Assembly (NCBI RefSeq): GCF_037482845.1
Contig: NZ_JBBHJW010000007.1
Location: 62,001 to 126,000, forward strand
DNA: 64,000 nucleotides
Reading direction: 5' to 3'
From: Paucibacter_B soli
GTDB taxonomy: Bacteria; Pseudomonadota; Gammaproteobacteria; Burkholderiales; Burkholderiaceae_C
Position 1 is the stretch's first letter. Every line of letters begins with the position of its first letter. The translations under genes were made by a program, and so were the position numbers. Below the pieces are notes generated by a model. It worked only from the letters and a program-made list of their open reading frames with translations, was not told the origin of the DNA and did no database searches. This document shows positions 41,801 through 49,655 of the stretch, piece by piece.

Positions 41801-42208
41801 ATGCATGCTGTCGGACTGGTGGCCGCATTGGCGCTGTTGCAATACCTGGTGTTCGCTGCCCTGGTGGGGCGCGCACGCGAGCGCTACGGCGTGCGCGGGC
41901 CCGCCGTCACGGGGCATGAGATGTTCGAGCGCTACTACCGCGTGCAGATGAACACGCTGGAGTTGCTGGTCGTGCTGCTGCCCTCGCTGTGGCTGGCCTC
42001 GCAATACTGGTGGCCGCGCGGCATGGCCGCGGTGGGCGGCATCTACCTGATCGGCCGCCTGGTCTATGCGCGCGCCTACCTGCGCGAGCCGCGCAGCCGC
42101 AACTTCGGCTTCATGCTCAGCATGATCCCCACCGCCGTGCTGCTGGGCGCGGGGCTGGCCGGCGCGGGGCTGGAGGTGCTGCGCGTGGCGGGCCTGCTGC
42201 CACGCTAG
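41801..42208 (+). CDS. MAPEG family membrane protein
   Basis: 135 residues, four helices. Family marks: VTGHEMFERYYRVQMNTLELLVVLLPSLWLA and GRLVYARAYLREPRSRNFGF. MAPEG proteins include membrane glutathione transferases. A good ribosome site, GAGAGG, precedes the ATG. It lies convergent to a second, distinct MAPEG gene. Confidence 0.88.
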   Translation: MHAVGLVAALALLQYLVFAALVGRARERYGVRGPAVTGHEMFERYYRVQMNTLELLVVLLPSLWLASQYWWPRGMAAVGGIYLIGRLVYARAYLREPRSRNFGFMLSMIPTAVLLGAGLAGAGLEVLRVAGLLPR

Positions 42209-42218
42209 GCAAGCTGCC

Positions 42219-42614
42219 TCAGGTCAGCGCCGCGGCCATCATCGCCAGACCCACCACGCCCACGCCCCACACCAGGGTGCGCAGATAGGGAATGCCCAGG
42301 TAGTAGACGGCGATGAACACCAGGCGCGACCAGAAGAACAGCTCGGCACCTTGGACGATGCGTGGCGACTGCGCGCCCGACACCTGGGCCACCAGGGCCA
42401 GCACCGCGAACAGCAGGAAGTTCTCCAGCGTGTTGCGGGCGGTGCGCTCGGCGCGCCCGGCAAACGCCGTCGCCGCGGGCGGCTGATCGCGGTTGCCCAT
42501 CGCGTAGCGCATGCCCGCGGGGGTCCAGGCCTTGGCACGTATCAGGCTGGCCGCCAGCAACAGCAACCAGCTGATGCCGGCCATACAGACCACGAGGCTG
42601 AGCAAATGAGTCAT
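42219..42614 (-). CDS. Second MAPEG family membrane protein
   Basis: 131 residues, four helices. Marks: MGNRDQPPAATAFAGRAERTARNTLENFLLFAVLALVA and ELFFWSRLVFIAVYYLGIPYLRTLVW. It belongs to the shorter MAPEG branch, clearly different from its convergent neighbour. ATG 42614 has GGAG eight bases upstream; a GTG at 42623 is also in frame. Role unknown, possibly glutathione-linked detoxification. Confidence 0.85.
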   Translation of the reverse strand: MTHLLSLVVCMAGISWLLLLAASLIRAKAWTPAGMRYAMGNRDQPPAATAFAGRAERTARNTLENFLLFAVLALVAQVSGAQSPRIVQGAELFFWSRLVFIAVYYLGIPYLRTLVWGVGVVGLAMMAAALT

Positions 42615-42807
42615 CTTGTGCACTCCGGGGCTGGTGAAGACCTGCCATTATTCCGGGAACCTCGATACACCAACAGGCCTTTAACGGGCGTCACGCCGCG
42701 CCGCCTGGCGCCATACTGGATGGAAACTGCGACGCTACCGGCACCGGGGCGGGGCGATGCGCCGGCCTGTGCAGGAGAATGCTGACCAGACAATCTTGAC
42801 TCTTCCC

Positions 42808-43575
42808 ATGCACCTTCCTTGCAGCGCCATGGTACGCACGCTGTTTCTCTGCCTTGCCTGCATCGCATTGATACAGCCCCTGCGGGCACAAACCACCGGA
42901 CTTGCCAAGGACGCACCGAGCTTCGTGTTCGGTCTCTCCTCGCCCCCCGATTCGCCGCTGGGCCAATGGCAGCGCCGCGTCTACTCCGAGGCGCTCAGGC
43001 GCCTTGGGTTGCGCCTTGTCGTCGCCGAGGTGCCGCTGGCCAGGCTGTCCATGCTGGCGAGCCAAGGCGGCATCGACGGCGATATAGCGCGTGCCGCGCC
43101 CTATGCCGCGGAGCACCCCGACATGGTCCGGGTGGAGATGTCCATCATCACCGCGGTGTTCAATGTCTACTCCGGCCGCCCCATGCCGGACATCAACCGC
43201 CTGGAGCAGTTGCGTGACAGTGCGTTGGTCGCGGCTTACCACCGTGGCGTGGTGGGCTGTGAGAAAACGCTCAAGGAGTTGCTGCCACCCGCACGCCTGA
43301 ACGGGGTGAGCAAGACCGCCCAGGCCTTGCGCATGCTGGAGCGTGGGCATGTGCAGCTGTTCTGCGAGGTCAACACCGAGATGATCAACGAGCCGCTGGC
43401 GCAGGACATGCTGGACGGCGGGCGCCTGCACAAGCTGTTCAGCATCGGCGCACCGATGCCCCTGCATGCCTATCTGCAGCGCAGGCACGCGGAACTGGCG
43501 GTCAAGCTTGCCAACACGCTCCGGCAGATGAAGGACGAAGGTCTGCTTGATCGTTACTGGAGCGCCGGCCAGTAG
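42808..43575 (+). CDS. Orphan periplasmic substrate-binding protein (family 3-like)
   Basis: About 255 residues. Signal peptide ending PLRA, then a family 3-like fold with FVFGLSSPPDSPLGQWQRRVYSEALRRLGL, DGDIARAAPYAAEHPD and a C-terminal LANTLRQMKDEGLLDRYW. No transporter genes accompany it. ATG 42829 (MVRTLF) would give a shorter, equally plausible signal peptide. Similar orphan proteins are often called amino-acid-binding, but no ligand can be named. Confidence 0.78.
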   Translation: MHLPCSAMVRTLFLCLACIALIQPLRAQTTGLAKDAPSFVFGLSSPPDSPLGQWQRRVYSEALRRLGLRLVVAEVPLARLSMLASQGGIDGDIARAAPYAAEHPDMVRVEMSIITAVFNVYSGRPMPDINRLEQLRDSALVAAYHRGVVGCEKTLKELLPPARLNGVSKTAQALRMLERGHVQLFCEVNTEMINEPLAQDMLDGGRLHKLFSIGAPMPLHAYLQRRHAELAVKLANTLRQMKDEGLLDRYWSAGQ

Positions 43576-43678
43576 GGGCAGCATTGAGCGTCGGATTTCA
43601 GCGCGGCTTTGACGCCAGGTTTGCGCAGCACCGCGGCGTCCGACAGGGGGATACTTGCGGCTTTCACAGCGCAAGGGC

Positions 43679-45412
43679 ATGGCGATGGCCGCTATCTTGA
43701 AGCACTCCATTCCAAGCAGCGCCCTGCGTTTGAGCCTGCAAGCCTCGGCCATCGCCGCCCTGGGTGCCTGTGCGTTGTTGCCCTTTACCCCCGACCGCCA
43801 CGCCACCGCGCCGCTGCTGGACGGCTTTGGCACGGTGGCCCTGACGCCCAGCCATGCCAACGCCGCGGCGCGCCGCCTGTTCGCCCAGGGCATGGCGCAG
43901 GCCTATGCCTTCAACGAGCACGAGGCGGTGCGCTCCTTCAAGGCCGCGCTCGCCCATGACCCCGGCTGCGCCTTGTGCGCCTGGGGGGTGGCCTACCAGC
44001 TGGGCCCCAATATCAACAACACCACGCGCGGCGACCTCAAGGAGGCGCTGCGCCATGTCGAGCATGCGCTCAAGCACGGTGCCGCTGCCACGCCGCTGGA
44101 GCGCGCGCTGATCGAATCGCTGGCGCTGCGCTACGGCCATGGCAGCGAGGCCCGGAATCTCGCGCCGCTGCAGGCCGCCGTCTGCGGGCCGGCGGCCTCC
44201 GACCAGGCGGAGGACAGGGCCGACCCGCTGGACCTTGCCTATGCCGAGCGCATGCGCGAGCTGGCCGATCGCTTCGCCGGCGATGCAGATGTGCTGGCGA
44301 TCTATGCCGAGGCCGAGCTGGTGGCCACGCGCGGCGACTGGTGGGACCCGGCGAGCGGCCAGCCCGCCGGCCGCATCGGCGAGCTGGCCGAGCGGCTTGA
44401 GGCCGGCCTGGCCAGGCAGCCGGAGCACACCGGCCTCAACCACTACCTGATCCATACCGTGGATGCGCCGCAGGTAGCGCAGCGCGCCGAGGCCGCCGCC
44501 GACCGCCTGGGCGCGCTGGCGCCCAAGTCGCCGCATCTGCTGCACATGCCGGCCCACACCTATGCGCAGATCGGCCGTTATGCCGACGCCACGCGCGTCA
44601 ACCAGCAGGCCAATGCGGCCGACCTGGCGCTGATGGCCGAGCTGAAGGCGCAGAACTTCAGCGTCAGCAAGGACTGGCGCCAGCACAACACGCACTTCCA
44701 GTGGTATGGCGCGCTGATGGAGGGCCGCGGCGAGCTGGCGCTGTCATCCGCGCGCGCCGCCGCTGCGCTGGCCAGCGGCGACTACAGCTATGCCGAGTAC
44801 CAGCGCAGCCTGCCGATGCTGACCCTGCTGCGCCTGCAGCGCTGGGACGAGCTGCTCAAGGAGCCGCTGCCCGGCGGCGAGCTGGGCGTGGCCGCCCTGC
44901 TGGGCCAGCTGGCGCGCGGCACGGCGCTGGCGCGCAGCGGCCAGACCGCCGAGGCCGCCCAGGCCCTGGCCAAGCTGGAGCCGGCCGCCGCCGCGCTGCT
45001 GAGGAAATTTGCCGGCACGAGCGAGTTCCACAAGATGCTGCGCAGCCTGGCGCAGAGTTCGCAGGCCCAGCTGCGCGCCGAGCTGGCATGGGCCGAGCGG
45101 CGCGTCGATGCGGCCCTGGCCCTGCAAGCCGAAGCGGTGAATGCCGCCGCCGCGGCCGACCGCAGCGAGCCGCCCATGCTGGCCGGTGGCGCAGGCCTGC
45201 AGCTGGGCGCCATGCAGCTGCAGGCAAATCGTTATGCCGAGGCCGAGGCCAGCTACCGCGCCAGCCTGGCCGCGCATCCGCACAGCGGCTGGGCCCTGCA
45301 GGGCCTGCGCCGCGCCCTGTTGGCGCAGGGCAAGCAGGCCGAGGCCGAGCGACTCCTGCCCGCGCTGGAGCGCAGCTGGAAGCTGGCCGACGCCGCCCTG
45401 CGCGGCGCCTGA
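43679..45412 (+). CDS. Tetratricopeptide repeat protein
   Basis: About 578 residues. A hydrophobic N-terminal segment (near residues 15-35) anchors or exports it. TPR units include AYAFNEHEAVRSFKAALAHDPG, the conserved stretch HTGLNHYLIHTVDAPQ, and HMPAHTYAQIGRYADATRVNQ, plus a last unit near 530. Cys pair CALC near residue 98. TPR proteins mediate protein-protein contacts; partners are unknown. The ATG at 43685 is slightly better placed for an AAGG ribosome site. Confidence 0.82.
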   Translation: MAMAAILKHSIPSSALRLSLQASAIAALGACALLPFTPDRHATAPLLDGFGTVALTPSHANAAARRLFAQGMAQAYAFNEHEAVRSFKAALAHDPGCALCAWGVAYQLGPNINNTTRGDLKEALRHVEHALKHGAAATPLERALIESLALRYGHGSEARNLAPLQAAVCGPAASDQAEDRADPLDLAYAERMRELADRFAGDADVLAIYAEAELVATRGDWWDPASGQPAGRIGELAERLEAGLARQPEHTGLNHYLIHTVDAPQVAQRAEAAADRLGALAPKSPHLLHMPAHTYAQIGRYADATRVNQQANAADLALMAELKAQNFSVSKDWRQHNTHFQWYGALMEGRGELALSSARAAAALASGDYSYAEYQRSLPMLTLLRLQRWDELLKEPLPGGELGVAALLGQLARGTALARSGQTAEAAQALAKLEPAAAALLRKFAGTSEFHKMLRSLAQSSQAQLRAELAWAERRVDAALALQAEAVNAAAAADRSEPPMLAGGAGLQLGAMQLQANRYAEAEASYRASLAAHPHSGWALQGLRRALLAQGKQAEAERLLPALERSWKLADAALRGA

Positions 45413-45427
45413 GTCGCGCTCTCTTGC

Positions 45428-45874
45428 TTACTTGAGTTTGAGCTCCTGCAGCTCCATGCCGCCGGCCAGCTTGCGCATCACCTTGCGCTCGCCGCCGGCC
45501 TGGTCCATCTTGCGCTGGTCCATCGCCATGAAGGCCTCGTACTTCTTCTGCAGCGCCAGCTGGTCGGCGTTGCTCATGTAGTCCTTGGCTTCGATCGCCA
45601 GGATCAGGTCGGGCTCGCCCTCGCGCGGGTTGTTCACCGAGAACACATGGTAGGAGACCACATTGCCCTCCTTCATGCCGAACTCATTGGATTTCTTCCA
45701 GGTCTTGGCCAGGAAGTCCATGTAGTTCTCGAACTGCCCGGGTTCGATCTTGATATGCGAGAAGGTCCAGACCGTGCCGGGCGTGTAGCTGGAACTCTGG
45801 GCGCTGGCCGCGCTGCCCAGCATGAGTGTGGCGGAGGCGAAGAGCGAGGCGATCGCGATTCTGGTGAGACTCAT
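45428..45874 (-). CDS. Small exported protein of unknown function
   Basis: 148 residues. Signal peptide MSLTRIAIASLFAS to cleavage near SASAQ. The mature part contains WTFSHIKIEPGQFENYMDFLAKTWKKSNEFG, with a ferredoxin-like, dimeric-alpha/beta-barrel (NIPSNAP-like) look, and YHVFSVNNPREGEPDL. Highly charged C-terminus. Ribosome site AGGAG nine bases before ATG 45874. I do not recognise a named family. Confidence 0.72.
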   Translation of the reverse strand: MSLTRIAIASLFASATLMLGSAASAQSSSYTPGTVWTFSHIKIEPGQFENYMDFLAKTWKKSNEFGMKEGNVVSYHVFSVNNPREGEPDLILAIEAKDYMSNADQLALQKKYEAFMAMDQRKMDQAGGERKVMRKLAGGMELQELKLK

Positions 45875-46081
45875 GGCAAGGACTCCTACACCAAGAAGGC
45901 GCTGGTGTTGGCGCTTGCGCACAGCTGCGCGAGGCCACTATGCGATGCGTCAACGCCCGCCATGACGCGGTTTTCCCGCCTGTATGTTTAGCCATCTGGC
46001 CCGGACTGAGGCAGCTGCAGGCGCAGCAGGCGGGCGCCGGCGCCGCGCCTGTCCCGTCTTCAGGTTTCAGCCGGCTTAGGC

Positions 46082-46462
46082 TCAGGCGTACTGCGCGAGC
46101 CCATGGCCGAAGGACCAGTTTTCCTTCGCCACCTCCACGAGGTTGATGAACACATCGTCGGGCCGCACGCCCGGGCCTTCGCCCAGCAGCTCCACGATGC
46201 GCCGGAACAGCGCCTGCTTCTGCGCCAGGCCACGGGTGTTGCTGACGGTGAGCTGGATGAACAGCAACTCGTCGCTGCGCGCCATGCCCATGTACGAGGC
46301 GTTGTAGCAAAAGTTCGCCGCCTCATGCTCGGTGATGAGCATGAACTGATCGTCTTCGGGCACCTTGAAGGTCTCGCGCATGGCGCGGTAGATGCCGTCA
46401 AGAATCGCCTGGCGGTAGTCCGCCGGCTTGCCGGCGCGCATGGAGAGGTGGAGCAGAGGCAT
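46082..46462 (-). CDS. Tautomerase family protein
   Basis: 126 residues, tautomerase/MIF-like fold with Pro-1 after Met removal (MPLLHLSM), which is the catalytic base in this superfamily. Family pattern ADYRQAILDGIYRAMRETFKVPEDDQF and VFINLVEVAKENWSFG. Divergent from a LysR gene that probably controls it. Substrate unknown. Confidence 0.87.
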   Translation of the reverse strand: MPLLHLSMRAGKPADYRQAILDGIYRAMRETFKVPEDDQFMLITEHEAANFCYNASYMGMARSDELLFIQLTVSNTRGLAQKQALFRRIVELLGEGPGVRPDDVFINLVEVAKENWSFGHGLAQYA

Positions 46463-46513
46463 GCTGATGGGTCCTGTTGGTTCACTGAGGGCTCGACGGT
46501 ACGGCCCAGCCGA

Positions 46514-46566
46514 TCATTTCAGCAAGCCCATGAATTGCATATCAACGATAATCATCTGAAATGATT
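46514..46566. promoter_or_regulatory. Candidate LysR-type operator between tautomerase and LysR genes
   Basis: A perfect 9-bp inverted repeat, TCATTTCAG (46514-46522) and CTGAAATGA (46556-46564), spans 51 bp. A smaller perfect dyad, AATCAT-CTGAA-ATGATT (46550-46566), overlaps the LysR start codon. This suggests control of the tautomerase gene and autorepression, but is unproven. Confidence 0.5.
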
Positions 46567-47418
46567 GATCGCCCCCTCGACCTGGATACGGTGCAAACCT
46601 TTGTGCGCATTGCCGAGCTTGGCAGCTTCACGCGCGCAGCCGAGGCGCTGCAGACCACCCAGGCCGCGGTGAGCCTGAAGCTCAAGCGGCTGGAGGCGCG
46701 GCTGGGCTGCCGGCTGCTGGAGCGCACGCCGCGCTATGTGCAGCTCTCGGCCCAGGGCGCGGCATTTCTTGACCGGGCGCGCGCACTCTTGGAGGCCCAT
46801 GAGCGCGCGCTCGCCGTGTTTGTCGAGGCCCGGCAGCGGCTCACCATCGGCATCAGCGACCATGTGGCGGGGCCGGACCTGCCCGCGCTGATCGCGCGCA
46901 TGAATGCCCAGGATCCGCAGCTGCTGATCGAGATCCGCATCGCGTCGTCGCGCGAGCTGCTGCAAAGCTACGACCGCCGCGAGCTCGACACCGTGATCGT
47001 CCGCCAGCAACTGGGGCGCCGGAGCGGCACGCTGATTGCCGAGGAACAGTTCGGCTGGTTCGCCGCGCCGGGCTGGCAGCACCGCGCCGGCGAGCCCCTG
47101 CCGCTGGCCACCCTGGCCGAGCCCTGTGGCGTGCGTGCAATGGCCTGCCAACTGCTTGACGCGGCGGGTCAGCCCTGGAAGGAGATCTTCTGCGGCGGCG
47201 GTGTCGCGGCGGTCAGCGCGGCCGTGATGGCCGGGCTGGGCGTTGCGGCCTTGGCGCCGCGCATGCTGCCCTTCGGTGCCGTGGACGTCGGCCGCCGGCT
47301 CGGCCTGCCCGCGCTGCCGCGCCTGCCGGTGCTGCTGCATTCACGCCTCAAGAGCGGCCGGCCGCACGCGGCGCTGGGGGCGTTGGCGGCGGCGTTCCGG
47401 AGCGCGGTGCGAGGCTGA
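46561..47418 (+). CDS. LysR family transcriptional regulator
   Basis: 285 residues. N-terminal winged helix with LDTVQTFVRIAELGSFTRAAEALQTTQAAVSLKLKRLE, then the effector-binding domain. It begins inside the candidate operator dyad. The adjacent divergent tautomerase gene is its likely target. Confidence 0.94.
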   Translation: MIDRPLDLDTVQTFVRIAELGSFTRAAEALQTTQAAVSLKLKRLEARLGCRLLERTPRYVQLSAQGAAFLDRARALLEAHERALAVFVEARQRLTIGISDHVAGPDLPALIARMNAQDPQLLIEIRIASSRELLQSYDRRELDTVIVRQQLGRRSGTLIAEEQFGWFAAPGWQHRAGEPLPLATLAEPCGVRAMACQLLDAAGQPWKEIFCGGGVAAVSAAVMAGLGVAALAPRMLPFGAVDVGRRLGLPALPRLPVLLHSRLKSGRPHAALGALAAAFRSAVRG

Positions 47419-47527
47419 AGCCTCAGAGCGCCCCGTCGCTCATCGTCGCCGCCACCTGGCGCGTGATGCGCGGCGGACGCGCCCCTTGCAGCGGCGCATG
47501 GCGGAGCAAAAAGCGCGATGCGAACGC

Positions 47528-47809
47528 TCATTCCACACGGCTACCGTTGAATCGCAAATCGTAGACCACCGCCCCAGCATCATCTTCAATGCGCTCCCGG
47601 CCCTCGAAGCCGTCGAGCGTGCCGCTGATCTCACAGGCGTAGCTGAGGCCAGCCCGCCCGTACTCGGCCGGCCCACGCAGGGGCAAGGCCGCCGGCGCGG
47701 CCAGCAGGGCCTGGCGCAAGAGTGCATAGATGGGGCCGGCCGCGCCCCGGACCGCGCCGCAGTTGGAAGCTTGCCGACGCCGGGGGTCAGCGGCCGGGCA
47801 CTTCGCCAA
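47528..47809 (-). CDS. Hypothetical small protein or gene remnant
   Basis: Up to 93 residues from a TTG. The C-terminal 42 residues (from RAGLSYACEISGTL to FNGSRVE) look protein-like, while the N-terminal half is Ala, Pro and Arg-rich. It overlaps the deacetylase gene end by 23 bp. No family recognised, and no clear ribosome site. It may be the tail of a lost gene. The rest of 47419-47786 shows nothing else I can support. Confidence 0.25.
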   Translation of the reverse strand: MAKCPAADPRRRQASNCGAVRGAAGPIYALLRQALLAAPAALPLRGPAEYGRAGLSYACEISGTLDGFEGRERIEDDAGAVVYDLRFNGSRVE

Positions 47810-48599
47810 AGGCGTGCAGCAGCAGGCCCGTCAGGCGCTTGGGCGTGATGCTGTCCACCATCAGATAGCGCGGCAGGGCAAACACAGGATCGTCCAAGGT
47901 GCATGCGCGCCCGCCCAGCGCGAAGGCGGCCTCGTAGCCAGCCTGCCGTGCCAGCTCGCACAGGCCCGCGTCATAGAGCCCGAAGGGCCAGGCCAGCAGC
48001 GACACCACTGCGCCGAGCCGTGCTTCCAGAGTCTCCTTGGCGCGTCTCAACTGCACGCTGGCAAAGTCCTGGTAATCAGCCGGCGTGCGCAGGCGCCGTT
48101 CGCGCAGCAGATGGGCGTGCCAGTAGGTATGCGACTGCACGCTGAACAGGCCCGTGTCCGCCAGCGTGCGCAACTGCTCCCAGCGCAGCGCATAGCGGGC
48201 ATTGGAGATCGCCGAGGGGTAGATGAAGAGTGTGACTGGCCAGCGCCTCGCCAGCAGCAGCGGTGCCATCGCCTCGTGCACCGAGCGATGGCCATCGTCG
48301 ATGCTTAGCGCCAGCGCGCGCGGCGGCAGGCTGGCCAGCCGACCCAAGCGATACGCCACCACATCGGCCAGCGGCACAAGCCGGCAGCCCAGCCCCTCGA
48401 TGCTGCTGAGTTGTGCGGCGAAGTTGGCGCTGCGCAGCGTCATGCCGTCGGCTTCGGTGGCCGCCACGCGGTGGTAGCAGAGCACCGGCACACGCTGCGA
48501 TGCCGGCTGCGCCCATGACCGGTCAGCGCCGAACCCTGCCGCCAGCCAGGCTCGACGGCTCAAGCCATGCGCATGCAGGGTGGTCGCGGCGTCGGACAT
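47787..48599 (-). CDS. Polysaccharide deacetylase family protein
   Basis: 270 residues. NodB-like core: VPVLCYHRV, LSIDDGH (the DD metal motif), SHTYWHAH (metal His pair), and LAWPFG. An N-terminal SRRAWLAAG sequence resembles a twin-arginine signal, but no clear hydrophobic run follows. It probably deacetylates an N-acetylated polysaccharide. Next upstream on the same strand, the PEP-CTERM metalloprotease gene ends 34 bp away. Confidence 0.85.
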   Translation of the reverse strand: MSDAATTLHAHGLSRRAWLAAGFGADRSWAQPASQRVPVLCYHRVAATEADGMTLRSANFAAQLSSIEGLGCRLVPLADVVAYRLGRLASLPPRALALSIDDGHRSVHEAMAPLLLARRWPVTLFIYPSAISNARYALRWEQLRTLADTGLFSVQSHTYWHAHLLRERRLRTPADYQDFASVQLRRAKETLEARLGAVVSLLAWPFGLYDAGLCELARQAGYEAAFALGGRACTLDDPVFALPRYLMVDSITPKRLTGLLLHAFGEVPGR

Positions 48600-48633
48600 G
48601 CCCCGATCTTGCGCCACCGGGACGGCCGCGGGC

Positions 48634-49545
48634 TCAGTCGCGGCGCCGGCGCAGCCAGCCCAGCAGGCCGAGGCCGCCCAGCCACAGCGCGGCGCTGGCG
48701 GGTTCGGGCACCGCGGCGGCCAGGGTGAAGCCGACCGCGTCTAGCGCGACGATCTCCACGCCCAGGTCGGCAAAGCTGCCGCGCGTGCCGAAGGCATCCT
48801 GCACATGCACCGGATGCGGGCCGGCGCCCCAGTAGTCGCCATAGTCGCCCGCCGGGTTCTGGTTGTAGCGCACCAGCATGTTGATACCGTCGATGGAGAA
48901 ATAGGCGTCGTCGCCGACGGTGGTGAAACTGCGCGCGCCGGCGGCGCTGTAGCGGTAGAGGTCCACCGGAAAGATGAAGCCGCCGCCCACGCCGGAGATG
49001 GTGCCCAGCACCTCGTCGATCTCGTGCGAGGCAACGGTCTGCAGATCGTACTTGTCGGGGTCGATGCTGCTGCGCGTGTAGTTCATCAGACCGAGATTGA
49101 GGCCTATGGTGCTGTCCAGACCATCGACCGGCGCCGGCACATTGAAGCCCACCGCATTGGCGGTGGCACGCGTCAGTATCACGCTGGCACCGCCGTTCAC
49201 CGGATTCGGCCCCAGCGGGATATGGGCCATCGCGAGCGCATCGACCGGGCTGCTGGCATCGGCGCGCAGCTTGTCCATAAAGCCGGCGTAGGGCAGCTGG
49301 TAGATATTGGTGTTGCTCTGCCCCAGGCCCGTGTTCATGTTCTCGAAGCGGATGCCGATGGTGACGCTGTCGCTGAACAGCGCCTGGTAGCCGTCGATGG
49401 TGGAAAGGATGACGGCCTGGGCCGCCGCATCCACACCGGGGCCGAAGCTGGCATTGATCACCAGGGCCTGCGTCGGCGCGGCCACCGCACACGCGACAAG
49501 CAGGGCCGAGAGGCGCGCGCTGCGGCGCAACAAGGCTTGGGGCAT
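48634..49545 (-). CDS. PEP-CTERM putative metalloprotease (NF038122-like)
   Basis: 303 residues. Signal peptide ending TQA, then a protease-like domain with ASHEIDEVLG at 172-181 (HEIDE at 174-178, HExxE with a further xxG), LYRYSAAG and YFSIDG. The C-terminus is a classic PEP-CTERM tail: VPEPASAALWLGGLGLLGW then RRRRD. The third zinc His of HExxHxxG is Glu here, which I recall as usual for this PEP-CTERM family. Start 49545 has GAGG seven bases upstream; ATG 49557 is also in frame. The exosortase lies outside the window. Confidence 0.82.
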   Translation of the reverse strand: MPQALLRRSARLSALLVACAVAAPTQALVINASFGPGVDAAAQAVILSTIDGYQALFSDSVTIGIRFENMNTGLGQSNTNIYQLPYAGFMDKLRADASSPVDALAMAHIPLGPNPVNGGASVILTRATANAVGFNVPAPVDGLDSTIGLNLGLMNYTRSSIDPDKYDLQTVASHEIDEVLGTISGVGGGFIFPVDLYRYSAAGARSFTTVGDDAYFSIDGINMLVRYNQNPAGDYGDYWGAGPHPVHVQDAFGTRGSFADLGVEIVALDAVGFTLAAAVPEPASAALWLGGLGLLGWLRRRRD

Positions 49546-49655
49546 GGGGCACCTCATCGGTCAAAACGACAGGCGCCGACTCTACGCCCCGAGCACCGCC
49601 CTAGCCAGCCCCTAACTACAGCGACCGCAACATGGCTGCGGCCCGGCAGGACGGC

